Positions 28,865 to 38,109 are shown, counted from the first letter of the stretch. The stretch: DNA of 61,732 nucleotides from Microbispora triticiradicis (GCA_003260025.2 QFZU02000084.1:1-61732); one strand, 5' to 3'. Program-made: numbers and translations. Notes: generated by a model from the sequence alone, not told the origin.

Positions 28865-30712
28865 CTACACCCGCAGCCGGGCACTTCGGGGGTTTCGGGA
28901 GTCTCGGGGGTTGCGGTAGGTGAAGGCCCAGCGGTCGGCTCCGATCTTGCGGCGAATGTAGCGGGTGGGGTGGCGGTAGCGGTCGCGGTTGTGGAACTGG
29001 CATGCCGGTCCCAGCAGTTTGAGGTCGGTCGGCCCGCCGCTGCACCAGTCCTCGGCGTGGTCGATCTGGCACAGGGTGGCGGGCAGCGGGCAGCCGTCCA
29101 CCCAGCAGGTCGCAGTGCCCGGTCGCCAGGATCAGCCCCGGCAACCCCCGCAACCACATCCCCGGCGGCGGACTGTTCACCCCCACCCCCGCCCAGGCCG
29201 CGCCCCCTGACCAGGCCTCGCGTCCCCGCCGGGCGCTACCTCCCGGCCAGGCGCGGCCTTCTGGTCGGACGCTGCCTTCTGACCACGGTGGGGCGGCGGA
29301 ATTGGCGGCACAGGGCTCGCTGGTGGCGCTGGTCGCACCGGCACAGGTGTGCCTGCGGGCTCGCGTGAGGGTTCGCCGGCTGGGGGGTCGTCGGGGAGGG
29401 ATTCGGCGGTGACGAGCACCAGAAGCTCGGTTGCGATCTTGTTCTCCAGGAACGCGATGAACGCGTCGGCGTTCCGCACGCTCGGGGTGCGGTCGTCGCC
29501 CTCGGCCTTCGGCTTGGCGTAGACGTCCAGCAGGTGCTGCAACCGGGCGGCGGCTTCCACCGGGAGGTAGAACTCTCCCTCCAGCCCGCCGTTCCTGCGC
29601 CGCCGCACCCGGAAGAACCGGCGGTCGAAGTCGGCCTGCTCGTCGCTTTCGTGGCCGTCGGGGTCGAGCACCGCCCGCAGATACCGCCCCGCCTTGGCCA
29701 CCTCCGCAGCCCCCGCCGAACCCGCCAACTCCAGCAGAATCCCCTCGGCGGTGGTGGCCTGCTCGTCGGTCAACCCGGAGGTGGCCGTGCAGATCGCCTC
29801 CACGATCCCCTCCGCCAGGCTGCCCTCGGCGAACCGCTCGCGATCCAGCTCCATGCCCATCGTCACCAACCGACCGGCTCCGGGGGTGGTCATCCCGCCG
29901 ACGGATCGCAGCCACAATTTGGTCGAGGCATGCCCGTGGTTCTTCGCCTCTCCGGCCCGATGCACCCGGCCGACCCGGGCGGCCAACGCCGAAGTGATGC
30001 GGTCGCGGGCCGCCAGCAACTCCTCGGCCTCGGCCAGGCACACCTGCGCCGATTCAGGCACCGGCACCAGCGCCACTGCCCGGGCCGCCTCACCAACAGC
30101 CGCCACCGCCACCCACGACGACGACCCACCAGCACCAGAAGCATCCCAGTCTGGGTCTGCATCGTTCCGGCCAGCGCCGGAGGTGCTGCCGGACGCACCA
30201 CCGGGCGCGCCCTTGGTATCCCGATCAGGGCCCGCATTCTGACCTCGGCCCGCATCCCGAACCCGGCCCGCATCACCTTGGCCAGCGCCCGAGGCACCGT
30301 CAGACGCGCCACCGGCAACAGCACCAGAAGCGCCGCCGGGAAAACTACCCCGATAACCACCCGGATCGCCCGCCAAAGCGCCGCTGGGAGCGGCAGCGGG
30401 ATCGTCGCTCCAGGCACGTCTGATGCCGTCAGGAGAGACACCACTCGCGGTCTCATCACCGGTGCATTCAGTATCGGGCGCGTTGCCGCCACGAGTCTCG
30501 AATGCGCGGGCGAAGTTGGGCGATTCCGCCGAATCGTCGAACCGGCTCGCATGCTTTCGCGCCGTAGGGTCAACAATCGGCACATATTCACGGGCAAGTG
30601 CGCCCTCGGAAGACCAGAGGGGCGAGTTGGCGGTGAGCTGATCCCACCAGTCGCTATCACCATTATCGTTCGAACGACGGAGGTGCTCAGGATCAGTGTC
30701 GAACAGATCCAT
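28865..30712 (-). pseudogene. Decayed DUF222/HNH endonuclease (13E12-like) gene
   Basis: The N-terminal part (ATG 30712 with AGGAGGTG upstream, down to a stop at 29177) encodes a typical DUF222 helical domain (LEAEELLAARDRI-like start, then LRSVGGMTTPGAGRL) after an Asp/Gly/Ala-rich N-terminus. The C-terminal part (about 29131 to 28865, another frame) has the HNH motif CWVDGCPLPATLCQIDHAED and HNRDRYRHP. Between them reading changes frame near 29180 and again near 29115, and the 40-60 residues normally between LPGLILATG and the HNH cysteine are missing. So there is at least one frameshift plus an internal deletion. Related proteins occur as dispersed copies in actinobacteria. Confidence 0.75.
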
Positions 30713-30715
30713 CAC

Positions 30716-31269
30716 ACCTCCTCACCACTTGCTGATTCGAAAGCCTGTATGAATTCTTCCATACCAGCGTGCCGTGAACACCCCTGCATGGCGATTTGTT
30801 GGAGCCACAAATCGGCGGTCCGCTTGTGTGTTTCAGCCATTTTCCAGGCGATTTGTCGCAAGGGGATGTCGGATAGTGCAGCGGCTTACCGCCCGCAGTT
30901 CCGGCTCGCCCGCAGCGGACCTGCAGCGGACCCGCAAGGGACCCGCAAGGGACCCGCGGTGGAGGCGGCTATCCGCTGACCGCACGCGGTGAGGCGAGTG
31001 CTCCGGGACGATTGGCGCGCAGGCGAACGCGGCGGCATTCGCCTGCGTGATGCACTGTTGCCGCGAAGACGACGGGCTGGAACGACGACGGGCCGGAACA
31101 TGGCCGCCGAGAGGCGCGCTCGCCGCCGCATAAGGCGTGCGGGTTGCTCCCGCCGGGACGGCTCCCGGAACTCAAGCCGGCAGTGCTCTCGAAACAGAGT
31201 CGGCAGGACGCTCGGAATCGAGCTGACAGGCGCTCGGAGCTCGGCCTGCCCGGAGCGCTGCCGTAGAGG
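30716..31269. other. Gene-free stretch, 554 bases
   Basis: I see no convincing gene, RNA or mobile-element end here. Reading frames present are Arg-rich shadows. The part nearest the HNH pseudogene (30720-30880) is less GC-rich than its surroundings and holds that gene's ribosome-binding site. An 11-bp tandem repeat lies at 30912-30955. The stretch separates the HNH pseudogene from the CysRS-like gene, both on the minus strand, and may be remnant DNA. Confidence 0.6.
30912..30955. repeat. Four 11-bp tandem repeats
   Basis: Units are GCAGCGGACCT, GCAGCGGACCC, GCAAGGGACCC and GCAAGGGACCC at an exact 11-bp period. They are not in a gene. The period is close to one helical turn, but no function can be assigned. 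Confidence 0.8.
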
Positions 31270-32430
31270 TCAGATCCTGCCTATTTCGGCGGGCAGGTCG
31301 AGGGCGAGCACGTGGTCGAAGTGGAGGAAGGTTTCGAACTTGGCTCCCGGCGCGACCGACTCGTCGGTCTCCAAGTCGCCGAGCAGGCGCAGGGCCTCCG
31401 GGGTGTCGAGATCATTGTCCAGCGCGCTCTGGACGCGTTCGGCGTGCGCGGCGTCAATCGGGCGGCTGGGCGACTCCGCCCACTCGGCCACGCTCCGCCG
31501 CAGGCGGCGCAGTTCCGCGTCGGCCGTCTTCAGGGTGTCCCAGGTGAGGTCCACCTGCTGCCGGTAAGGGTGCCGCAGCAGGGCCAGCCGTACGGCCAGG
31601 GGGTCGAGCCCCGCCGCGGCCATGCGGGACGGCGTCAGGGCGCCGCCAGAGGAACCGCCAGGAGAACCATCAGGAGAACCACCGGGAGAGTCACCTTCAG
31701 ACTCACCAGAAGAGCCGCCGTTGGAGCCCACCGGCCGGCCCTCAAACAGCAGGCGTCCGGCGTGCGCCCAGTGGGCGGCCGCCTCTTCGCCGGTGGCGGC
31801 GTTCGACTGAGCCCGCACCCTTTCGTGGTGCGGGGAGCGCAGGTCGTCGCCGCCGACATAGAGGTCGAAGCGCGGCCCGAGGAACCGCAGCGGCGTCGCC
31901 GTGCACTCGATGTCGCGGCTCGGCAGCCCGCGTCCCCAGGGCGCGTCCCAGCCCGCGCCCGCGCCGTCCTCGTCGCCGGGCTCCCACAGCGTCCAGTCAC
32001 CGGAAGCCGCTTCACCGCGGATCTCCCCGTAGGCGGGGAAGGACGCCGCGTCGAACATCACCGCCCCCTCCGGGGTGGCGTACGCGTGGCCGCGCTCGAT
32101 GAGCCGTCCGATGAGCTCGATGATCAGGCCCATGGTCTCGCTGGTGCGGGGGGAGTGCTCGGGCACGCGCAGGTTGAGCGCGAGGGACTCGGCTTCGAGC
32201 GAGGCTCCGTCGTCGCTCCCGTGCCCGAGGTCGTAGACGTTCCGGCAGGCGAGCACGCGCAATCCGGCCCGCTCGCTTAGGCGGCGGATCAGGTCGGCGA
32301 GCAGATGCGGGCGCGGGTCGCCGAGACCGGCGGGCCCGTGTGCGGCGCATGTGTGCATCCGCAGGATCCGCGAACCCGCCGGTACGAGGGGCACGATCTG
32401 CCGGGTCAGGGTGTCGTGGAGCCGCAACAT
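31270..32430 (-). CDS. Cysteinyl-tRNA-synthetase-like protein lacking HIGH and KMSKS
   Basis: A 386-residue CysRS homologue that aligns end to end with the CysRS catalytic region. The zinc/cysteine-binding residues are kept: Cys28 (MHTCAAHG), Cys176 (DIECTATP) and His201-His202-Glu203 (SPHHERV). The ATP-site signatures are gone: the HIGH position reads GLGD (35-38) and the KMSKS loop is replaced by a Gly/Ser/Glu-rich low-complexity stretch (about 235-264). The anticodon-binding C-terminus is short. It is not MshC, whose signatures are intact. It may bind cysteine without activating it. A TAGGCT box lies six bases before ATG 32430. Confidence 0.8.
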   Translation of the reverse strand: MLRLHDTLTRQIVPLVPAGSRILRMHTCAAHGPAGLGDPRPHLLADLIRRLSERAGLRVLACRNVYDLGHGSDDGASLEAESLALNLRVPEHSPRTSETMGLIIELIGRLIERGHAYATPEGAVMFDAASFPAYGEIRGEAASGDWTLWEPGDEDGAGAGWDAPWGRGLPSRDIECTATPLRFLGPRFDLYVGGDDLRSPHHERVRAQSNAATGEEAAAHWAHAGRLLFEGRPVGSNGGSSGESEGDSPGGSPDGSPGGSSGGALTPSRMAAAGLDPLAVRLALLRHPYRQQVDLTWDTLKTADAELRRLRRSVAEWAESPSRPIDAAHAERVQSALDNDLDTPEALRLLGDLETDESVAPGAKFETFLHFDHVLALDLPAEIGRI

Positions 32431-32436
32431 GCCTTG

Positions 32437-32442
32437 AGCCTA
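32437..32442 (-). promoter_or_regulatory. Probable -10 box of the CysRS-like gene
   Basis: On the minus strand TAGGCT (32442 to 32437) ends six bases before the ATG, suggesting a leaderless transcript. No clear -35 element is seen. Confidence 0.4.
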
Positions 32443-32515
32443 CGTGCTGCGCCCGGCGTCCCCTTCACCCGAGCAAGGAACCTGAGTCAGGAAGCCCTCG
32501 GTCAGGAGAGGAAGG

Positions 32516-34393
32516 TCAGGACAGGAAGCGGAGGATCTCGCGGTCGCCGCGGTCGCGCAGGCGGTCGAGCACCTCTTCCCGGCCGGTTCCCTCGGCCAGG
32601 CCGATGCGCGCGCCGATGAGGCGCAGCCCTTCGGCCTCGGACGCCACCGGCGCGGTGTACCCGATCAGGTGCAGGGCCTGGTTGATCGCGGGCAGCCCGG
32701 CCGCGGCGGCGGGCAGGAACCGGGTCAGCAGTTCGCCGCCGTCGGAGACGGTGAGGAAGACGTGGTCGCCCTCGGAGGCGTTGTAGTCGGCCAGCACGTT
32801 CCTGATCGATCCGATGGTCGGCTGGTTGTGCCAGCTGATCACCACCTCGCCCGACGAGGTCGACACGGTGAGCTGGCCCCCGGGCGCCATGCCGAGATGG
32901 GCCGCGAAACCCGTCGGCAGCGGTGAGCCGGAGCCCCGGAGGTGTTCGGCGTTGACGTCGACCCGGTGCCACCACCGGCCGTCGCGGCTGCGGAAGCAGC
33001 GCCGGGTCATCGAGACGTCCCGGCGCGGCTGGTACGGCTCGCCCTGGGCCTGCCCCGCGACCCTGATGTAGCCGCGCTGGGTGCGTTCGAACCCGGGCCC
33101 TCCGGCGTACGCCCTGATCGAGCTCTCGCTCACGTCGTAGCGCGAGGTGAGGTTGTCCACGATCGTGCTCACGGACGCCTCGCCGCCCGCGCGCTCGATC
33201 TCCCGGGTGATCATCTCGCGGATGCCCAGGTACTCCTCGCCGCCCCAGCGGCGCAGGCCGTACTTGCTGCGGTCGAGCCGGATGAAGCGCTCGTCGGCGG
33301 CGAGCTGGTTGCGCAGCCCGACGAGGCTGTAGTCCTCGCCGATGCGGGCCTGGATCTCCTCCGGCGTCAACGGTCCGCCGGAGACCGCCAGCACGGCCTC
33401 GGCTTTGTCGCCCATGCTGCGCGGCCAGGGCACGACGTGCCCTTCGAGTACGCGCAGGTGCGGCACCGACGCCAGCCAGCGCTCGGCCACGTCCTCGCGT
33501 ACGCCGAGCTGGGCCACCTGCGCGACCGCCTCGTCCATCGGGCGGGGGCCGTCGGCGAACAACTGGCGCGTCTTCTCCCTGAGCTCGTCCGCGCCGCCCG
33601 CGACCAGCCAGCCGTCCACCTGGTCGTACCCCGTCAGCAGCGTGCGGACGAACCGCCACGCGGGGATCGCGAGGGTGATCAGCTCGGTGCGGTGCCACGG
33701 CACGGCCGCGGCGAGGTCGTCGGCGGGCACCGCGGAGCCGAGCCGGGTACGCAGCCAGGCCAGGTGGGCGTTGAGCGGCGCGGCGGCCGGGCTCTGCAGC
33801 CACTCCAGCACGTGGTCGCGCAGGTCGCGTTCGATCTGCCGGATCCGCTCGCGGGTGACGGAGAAGCGCTGGGCGAGCTCGTCGAGCGTGGCGCGCTGGG
33901 CCTGGCCGGGGTGCTGGCCGGACTGCTGGGAGGTGTCGTAGTAGAGCCGGTCCCTGGCGATGGCCCGCTGGCGGTCGTCCAGCCGGGCGAAGATCTCGTC
34001 GATGATCTCGGCCATCGGCCGTTCGGGGAGGGCCGGCGGGACCGGGGCCCCGGCGGGCTCCCCGGCCGGCTCGGTGGCCAGCAGCCTGTCGATGACGTCG
34101 ATGAACAGCTTGTGGACGACATCGCGGGGCCCGGGCGTCTGCAGGCTCTCCTCGGGGTGGGTGAACCTCAGCAGCGGCAGGATGTCGCCGAGGACCAGAT
34201 GCGCCCAGCAGGCGCTGGTGAGGTCGGCGAGCCGGGAGGCGATCTGGACGGTCCCCACCGCCGCGCAGGCCCGGTCGAGGGGGAGTGCCTGCCACCACGC
34301 GTCGGGAAGACCGGGGTCGCTCGCGATCGGCTCTACCTGGCTGGGCGCGGTCCAGCGCAGCGGAGGCACGATGTCGCTAAGGCTCAGGTTCAT
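32516..34393 (-). CDS. Multi-HTH protein with sigma-70 region 4-like and HARE-like domains (helicase unit, distal gene)
   Basis: A 625-residue protein. Residues 1-100 (LSDIVPPLRW, GLPDAWWQALPL) and the C-terminal domain (about 458-625, with TRRCFRSRDGRWWHRVDV and GFAAHLGMAPG) are shared with the paralogue at 36545-38086. In between are a sigma-70 region 4-like HTH (168-198: LDELAQRFSVTRERIRQIER), a HARE-like winged helix (about 330-383: LTPEEIQARI, LRRWG) and a second winged-helix-like segment (386-445). No RNA polymerase core-binding region 2 is present, so it is not a sigma factor. ATG 34393 is preferred over one 13 codons earlier because it aligns with the paralogue start. A DNA-recognition role is inferred. 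Confidence 0.75.
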   Translation of the reverse strand: MNLSLSDIVPPLRWTAPSQVEPIASDPGLPDAWWQALPLDRACAAVGTVQIASRLADLTSACWAHLVLGDILPLLRFTHPEESLQTPGPRDVVHKLFIDVIDRLLATEPAGEPAGAPVPPALPERPMAEIIDEIFARLDDRQRAIARDRLYYDTSQQSGQHPGQAQRATLDELAQRFSVTRERIRQIERDLRDHVLEWLQSPAAAPLNAHLAWLRTRLGSAVPADDLAAAVPWHRTELITLAIPAWRFVRTLLTGYDQVDGWLVAGGADELREKTRQLFADGPRPMDEAVAQVAQLGVREDVAERWLASVPHLRVLEGHVVPWPRSMGDKAEAVLAVSGGPLTPEEIQARIGEDYSLVGLRNQLAADERFIRLDRSKYGLRRWGGEEYLGIREMITREIERAGGEASVSTIVDNLTSRYDVSESSIRAYAGGPGFERTQRGYIRVAGQAQGEPYQPRRDVSMTRRCFRSRDGRWWHRVDVNAEHLRGSGSPLPTGFAAHLGMAPGGQLTVSTSSGEVVISWHNQPTIGSIRNVLADYNASEGDHVFLTVSDGGELLTRFLPAAAAGLPAINQALHLIGYTAPVASEAEGLRLIGARIGLAEGTGREEVLDRLRDRGDREILRFLS

Positions 34394-34455
34394 GCAGGTC
34401 CAACCGGCGAGGGGAATATATCCGCAGTTCACACTAGGGGATCAGGCCAAGGTGG

Positions 34456-36540
34456 TCACACAGGCAGGAAGGGACTGGCGCGTCCCGAATAGGACACGTA
34501 GAGCAACTCTCCCGCTCGTGTGCACGCCACGTAGAGCAGCCCCCGTTCGCGTTGCAGATCGTGCGCCCGTGCCGTCGGATCCTCGGCGGCCGGGGTCAGC
34601 GCGTCGGGCGCCGGCACGATTCCGTCAGCCACGCCTATCACGGCGACCCGGCGGAATTCCAGCCCTTTCATCCCGTGAAGCAAGGCGACTTTGACCGTGA
34701 TGCCCGCTTCGCGAAGTGCGGTACGGGCGGTGCGCACGAGGTCAGCGGTACGCGCGGCTACCGCGATCTCGGCCGTGGGCACGCCTTCCCGCAGCCATTC
34801 GGCCACCGTCGAGACGAGGCCGGCGATCTCCGCCGCCGGGGTCACGTACTCGCGCACCATCGGGCGCGGACCGTGGCCCAGCCCGCGGTAGCCGTACAGC
34901 CCGGCGTTGCCCGCCACCAGGCCGTCGGCGGGTCCGCCGCCGCGCAGCCGCACGCCCCACGAAAGGATCTCCGGGGGCAGCCGGTAGGAGAGCTTCAGAT
35001 GGAACCGGCGGACGGGGATGCCGACGTCGGCGAGCGCGACCCGCGTGTCGAACATGCGCTGGTGCGGGTCGCCCAGGATGAACAGGTCGTTCGGCGCGGC
35101 GGGGACCGCCGCCCGCAGCAGCCGCCACTGCGCGGGGTGCAGGTCCTGCGCCTCGTCCACCACGATGTGCCGGTACGGCTCCCGCCCCGGCTCCCGGTCG
35201 CCCAGCAGGTCGCCCACGGCCCGCCCCAGCAGCCCCGCCGCCTCGGAGGCGAGCTGGAGAAGGGTCCGCCGGCCCGTCTCGCGCAGCCGCCCGATGACGT
35301 GCTGGACGGCGTCCCACACCAGGGTCCTCGCCCCGGCGTCCAGCGGCACGCTGCGGCCCGGCCGGGCCGCCGCCTGGTACTCCTCCAGCGTCCGCAGGTC
35401 CTGCGCGAGGATCACCTGTTCCCACTCCCGCAGCAGGAACGCGCTGCCGAAGCGCCTGCCCGAGTGCTTCCCGAAGCGCCCGGCCGCCGCCTCCTGCCAC
35501 AGCCCGGCCAGGTCGTCGGAGGAGACCAGCGCCGGGGCCCTGCCCTCCGCCTCGGCGACGATGCGGTGGGCGATCCGGTCCACGTTCCCCACCTCGACGC
35601 GCTTGCGCACCAGCTCGTCGCCGACCATCGTGTCGAGCCGCGCGGACAGCTCGGTCGCGAGGCCCTGCGAGAACGTGACCAGCAGGACAGGGCCGGTGGC
35701 CGCGCGGGCCAGCAGGGCCGCGCGGTGCAGCGCGATGACCGTCTTGCCGGTGCCGGCGCCCCCGGTGATCAACACCGGCTCGTCGTACGCCGGCCAGTTG
35801 GCGTACGTGTGCTGCGGCGGGTAGAGGAACGTGCACCAGTGGGGCTGGGCGACGAGCCGCTCCAGCTCGGCGGCGTCGGCCGCGAACGCCGCCCGGTCGG
35901 GGCTGCGCCGCAGCGCGGTGAGCAGGTCCTCGGGGTCGACCTCGTCGGCCGCCCGGCAACGGCAGGCGTCCAGCTCGCGCCAGGCCGCCGCGAGCGAGCC
36001 GCCCCGGGCCAGCGCCGACAGCGGCGCGAACTGGCTGCGCGGGAGCAGCGGCTCCACCGCGGCGAGGTGGGCCTCCGACGTCATCATCCGCAGCAGCGGC
36101 AGCAGGCGGGCGTCCACGCCGATGTTCAGCAGGTCGGTGTCGCAGAAGTCCTCGAACACCGGACGGCCGCCGCTCCGCGACGCCCGGCGCAGGGCCGGTT
36201 CGATCCGCTCCAGCGCCTCGGCGTCCCAGACCTCCACGATCCCGACGGCCGTGTTCACCCCGAACCGGTGCCGCTGGGCGTACGACCACGCCTCGGCGTC
36301 CGGCAGCACGGTCAGCAGCCAGTAGACGTCGTCCTGCCGTACGACCACCCCCCGGTGGCGGTCGGCGAGCCGCAGCGTGGCGACCCGGGGATCGCGGCAG
36401 TTGCGCACCCTCTCGGGGTGCGGCGCGGTGGAGGCGTTCAGCAGGAAGCGGCGCACGGCGAGGAGCGCCTCCCGGCGGACGGGCCGGGGGAGCGCGTCGA
36501 GCCCGTGCAGGAACTCCGGGGAGAGCGCGAGCCGGGGCAT
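34456..36540 (-). CDS. SF1 (UvrD-like) helicase with N-terminal RelE-like domain
   Basis: A 694-residue protein. Residues 1-105 look like the RelE/ParE toxin fold (FLHGLDALPRPVRREAL, VATLRLADRHRGVV, VYWLLTVLPDAEAW). The helicase core has Walker A GGAGTGKT (260-267), Walker B VVDEAQD (460-466), motif IV-V segments (LSYRLPPEI, HGMKGLEFRRVAVIG) and motif VI (GLLYVACTRA). There is no nuclease domain. Four bases separate it from the upstream HTH paralogue and 62 from the downstream one. RelE-helicase fusions are known; the pairing with these flanking proteins suggests a nucleic-acid-sensing or defence unit. Confidence 0.85.
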   Translation of the reverse strand: MPRLALSPEFLHGLDALPRPVRREALLAVRRFLLNASTAPHPERVRNCRDPRVATLRLADRHRGVVVRQDDVYWLLTVLPDAEAWSYAQRHRFGVNTAVGIVEVWDAEALERIEPALRRASRSGGRPVFEDFCDTDLLNIGVDARLLPLLRMMTSEAHLAAVEPLLPRSQFAPLSALARGGSLAAAWRELDACRCRAADEVDPEDLLTALRRSPDRAAFAADAAELERLVAQPHWCTFLYPPQHTYANWPAYDEPVLITGGAGTGKTVIALHRAALLARAATGPVLLVTFSQGLATELSARLDTMVGDELVRKRVEVGNVDRIAHRIVAEAEGRAPALVSSDDLAGLWQEAAAGRFGKHSGRRFGSAFLLREWEQVILAQDLRTLEEYQAAARPGRSVPLDAGARTLVWDAVQHVIGRLRETGRRTLLQLASEAAGLLGRAVGDLLGDREPGREPYRHIVVDEAQDLHPAQWRLLRAAVPAAPNDLFILGDPHQRMFDTRVALADVGIPVRRFHLKLSYRLPPEILSWGVRLRGGGPADGLVAGNAGLYGYRGLGHGPRPMVREYVTPAAEIAGLVSTVAEWLREGVPTAEIAVAARTADLVRTARTALREAGITVKVALLHGMKGLEFRRVAVIGVADGIVPAPDALTPAAEDPTARAHDLQRERGLLYVACTRAGELLYVSYSGRASPFLPV

Positions 36541-36544
36541 CCCG

Positions 36545-38086
36545 CTATCCCAGCAGGGACAGCAGGTCGCGGTCCCCGCGTTCGCGCAGCCGCGCGAGGA
36601 TCTCCGGCCGCCCGGCGGGCCCGGTGAGCCCGACCCGCGTCGCGATCACCCGTGCCGCCTGCTCGGGCGTGCCGCCCGGAGCGGTGTAACCGACGAGGCG
36701 CAGCGCCCGTCTCGTCTCGTCGCCACCGGCCGCCGGCAGGTGCCGTACGCGCAGCAGGCCCTCCTCGGACAGGGTCAGGAAGATGTGACTGCCCTCCTCG
36801 GCCGCGACCTCGGTGAGGATCCGCCGCAGCGAGCCCAGCGACGGCCGGGTGTGCCAGGAGAGGCCGATGTCCCCTGCGGCGCTCTGCACGGTCCGGGTGT
36901 CGCCTGGGGCGAGCCCGACGTAGGCCGCGAACCCGGTCGGCAACATCACCTCGGCGCCGCCGAGATGCTCGCCGGAGACGTCGACCCGCAGCCACCACCT
37001 GCCGTCCGGCTGCCGGAAGCACCGCCGGGTCAGCGACACGTCCTTGAGCCCGCTCCCGCGGGGCACCCGCTGCGCGCGTAACTGGGGGACGCTGTCCAGC
37101 CACTCCCTGGCCGCGTCGGGACGGACGCCGAGTGAGCGGACCAGTTCGAGCGCCTGCGAGACGGTCGGCGGCCGCTCGGCCGCGGTGATCAGGCCGCGGG
37201 TCCGCTCCCGCAGGTCCTCGATGTCCCCGGCCACCAGCCAGTCGCCGGAGAGACGGTGGTCGGGCAGCGTGGCGAGCACGAACCGCCAGGCGGGCACCTC
37301 GAGCGAGCGCAGTTCGCGCCCGTGCCAGTCGGCCGCCGCGACCAGCCGCGCCTTCGGGACCGCGACCCCGAGCGCGGCGGTGAGCCGGGCCAGGTGCTCG
37401 TTGTACGGCGCCGCCTCCGGTGACGCGAGCCAGTGGGCGATCCGGCCGCGCAGGGCCGCCTCGGCGCCGGCGAGGACCTCGGGGGGTACGGCGAGCAGCT
37501 TGGCCAGCTGCTCGGGCGCCGACGGGTCGTCGGTGAAGACCCGGTTCTGCGCCACCATCCAGGTCTGGTCGTCGAGGTCGGCGAAGGCCGCGTCGATCAG
37601 CTCGGGCAGGCCGGCCGGCTCCGGTTCCGGCTCGGGCTCGTCCGGCGGGCTCTCGGGCTTCCTGTCCGGAGAAGACTCCGGAGAAGACTCCGCCAGCCGG
37701 GCGAAGACGGCGGAGAACAGGGCGGTGAGCACCGGCCTCGCCTTGACGAAGGGCTGGTCGGCCAGCTCCCGGCCGGACAGCGCGAGCAGACCGTGCCATG
37801 ATCCCGCCCGGTCGAGCGCGATCGCGACCTGGGGGTCGTCGGCCTCGTCGGGATCCAGCACGTGCAGCGCGGGCAGCACGTCGCCCACGGCGGCGGCGGG
37901 CCAGTGCTCCAGCGCGAGGACGGTGAGCAGCTCGGCGAGCGCCTCGGCGTCCGCGACGGCCAGCACCCGGTGCAGGGGGAGCGTGCGCCACCAGGCGTCG
38001 GGCAGGCCCGGCCGGTCGAGCGTCCCGATGCGGGCGGCATCACTCCAGCGCAGTGGTGGCACGAGGTCACTCAGGCAGAAGTTCAT
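36545..38086 (-). CDS. Shorter paralogue of the multi-HTH protein (helicase unit, first gene)
   Basis: A 513-residue protein that starts MNFCLSDLVPPLRW and ends RLRERGDRDLLSLLG, mirroring the 625-residue gene downstream of the helicase. The middle shares LNEHLARLTAALG- and WRF-type segments, but the sigma-region-4-like helix pair is degenerate (EQLAKLLAVPPEVLAGAEAALR) and the roughly 130-residue winged-helix section is absent. An acidic Pro/Ser/Glu-rich linker lies near residues 140-170. ATG 38086 is chosen by alignment with the paralogue start. Four bases separate its stop from the helicase start. Loss of the DNA-binding parts suggests a structural partner of the longer protein. Confidence 0.7.
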   Translation of the reverse strand: MNFCLSDLVPPLRWSDAARIGTLDRPGLPDAWWRTLPLHRVLAVADAEALAELLTVLALEHWPAAAVGDVLPALHVLDPDEADDPQVAIALDRAGSWHGLLALSGRELADQPFVKARPVLTALFSAVFARLAESSPESSPDRKPESPPDEPEPEPEPAGLPELIDAAFADLDDQTWMVAQNRVFTDDPSAPEQLAKLLAVPPEVLAGAEAALRGRIAHWLASPEAAPYNEHLARLTAALGVAVPKARLVAAADWHGRELRSLEVPAWRFVLATLPDHRLSGDWLVAGDIEDLRERTRGLITAAERPPTVSQALELVRSLGVRPDAAREWLDSVPQLRAQRVPRGSGLKDVSLTRRCFRQPDGRWWLRVDVSGEHLGGAEVMLPTGFAAYVGLAPGDTRTVQSAAGDIGLSWHTRPSLGSLRRILTEVAAEEGSHIFLTLSEEGLLRVRHLPAAGGDETRRALRLVGYTAPGGTPEQAARVIATRVGLTGPAGRPEILARLRERGDRDLLSLLG

Positions 38087-38109
38087 GCTGTCCCCATCGC
38101 TCACAAAGA

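Noticed and set aside
30989..31567. Plus-strand frame of 192 codons over the gene-free stretch and CysRS-like 3' end
   Set aside because: It is extremely Arg/Ser-rich, lacks a ribosome-binding site and overlaps a supported minus-strand gene.
31270..32430. CysRS-like protein considered as MshC (mycothiol cysteine ligase)
   Set aside because: MshC needs the HIGH and KMSKS-type ATP site, which are both missing here.
32516..34393. 625-residue protein considered as an alternative sigma factor
   Set aside because: Only a region-4-like HTH is present; there is no region 2 for core binding or -10 recognition.
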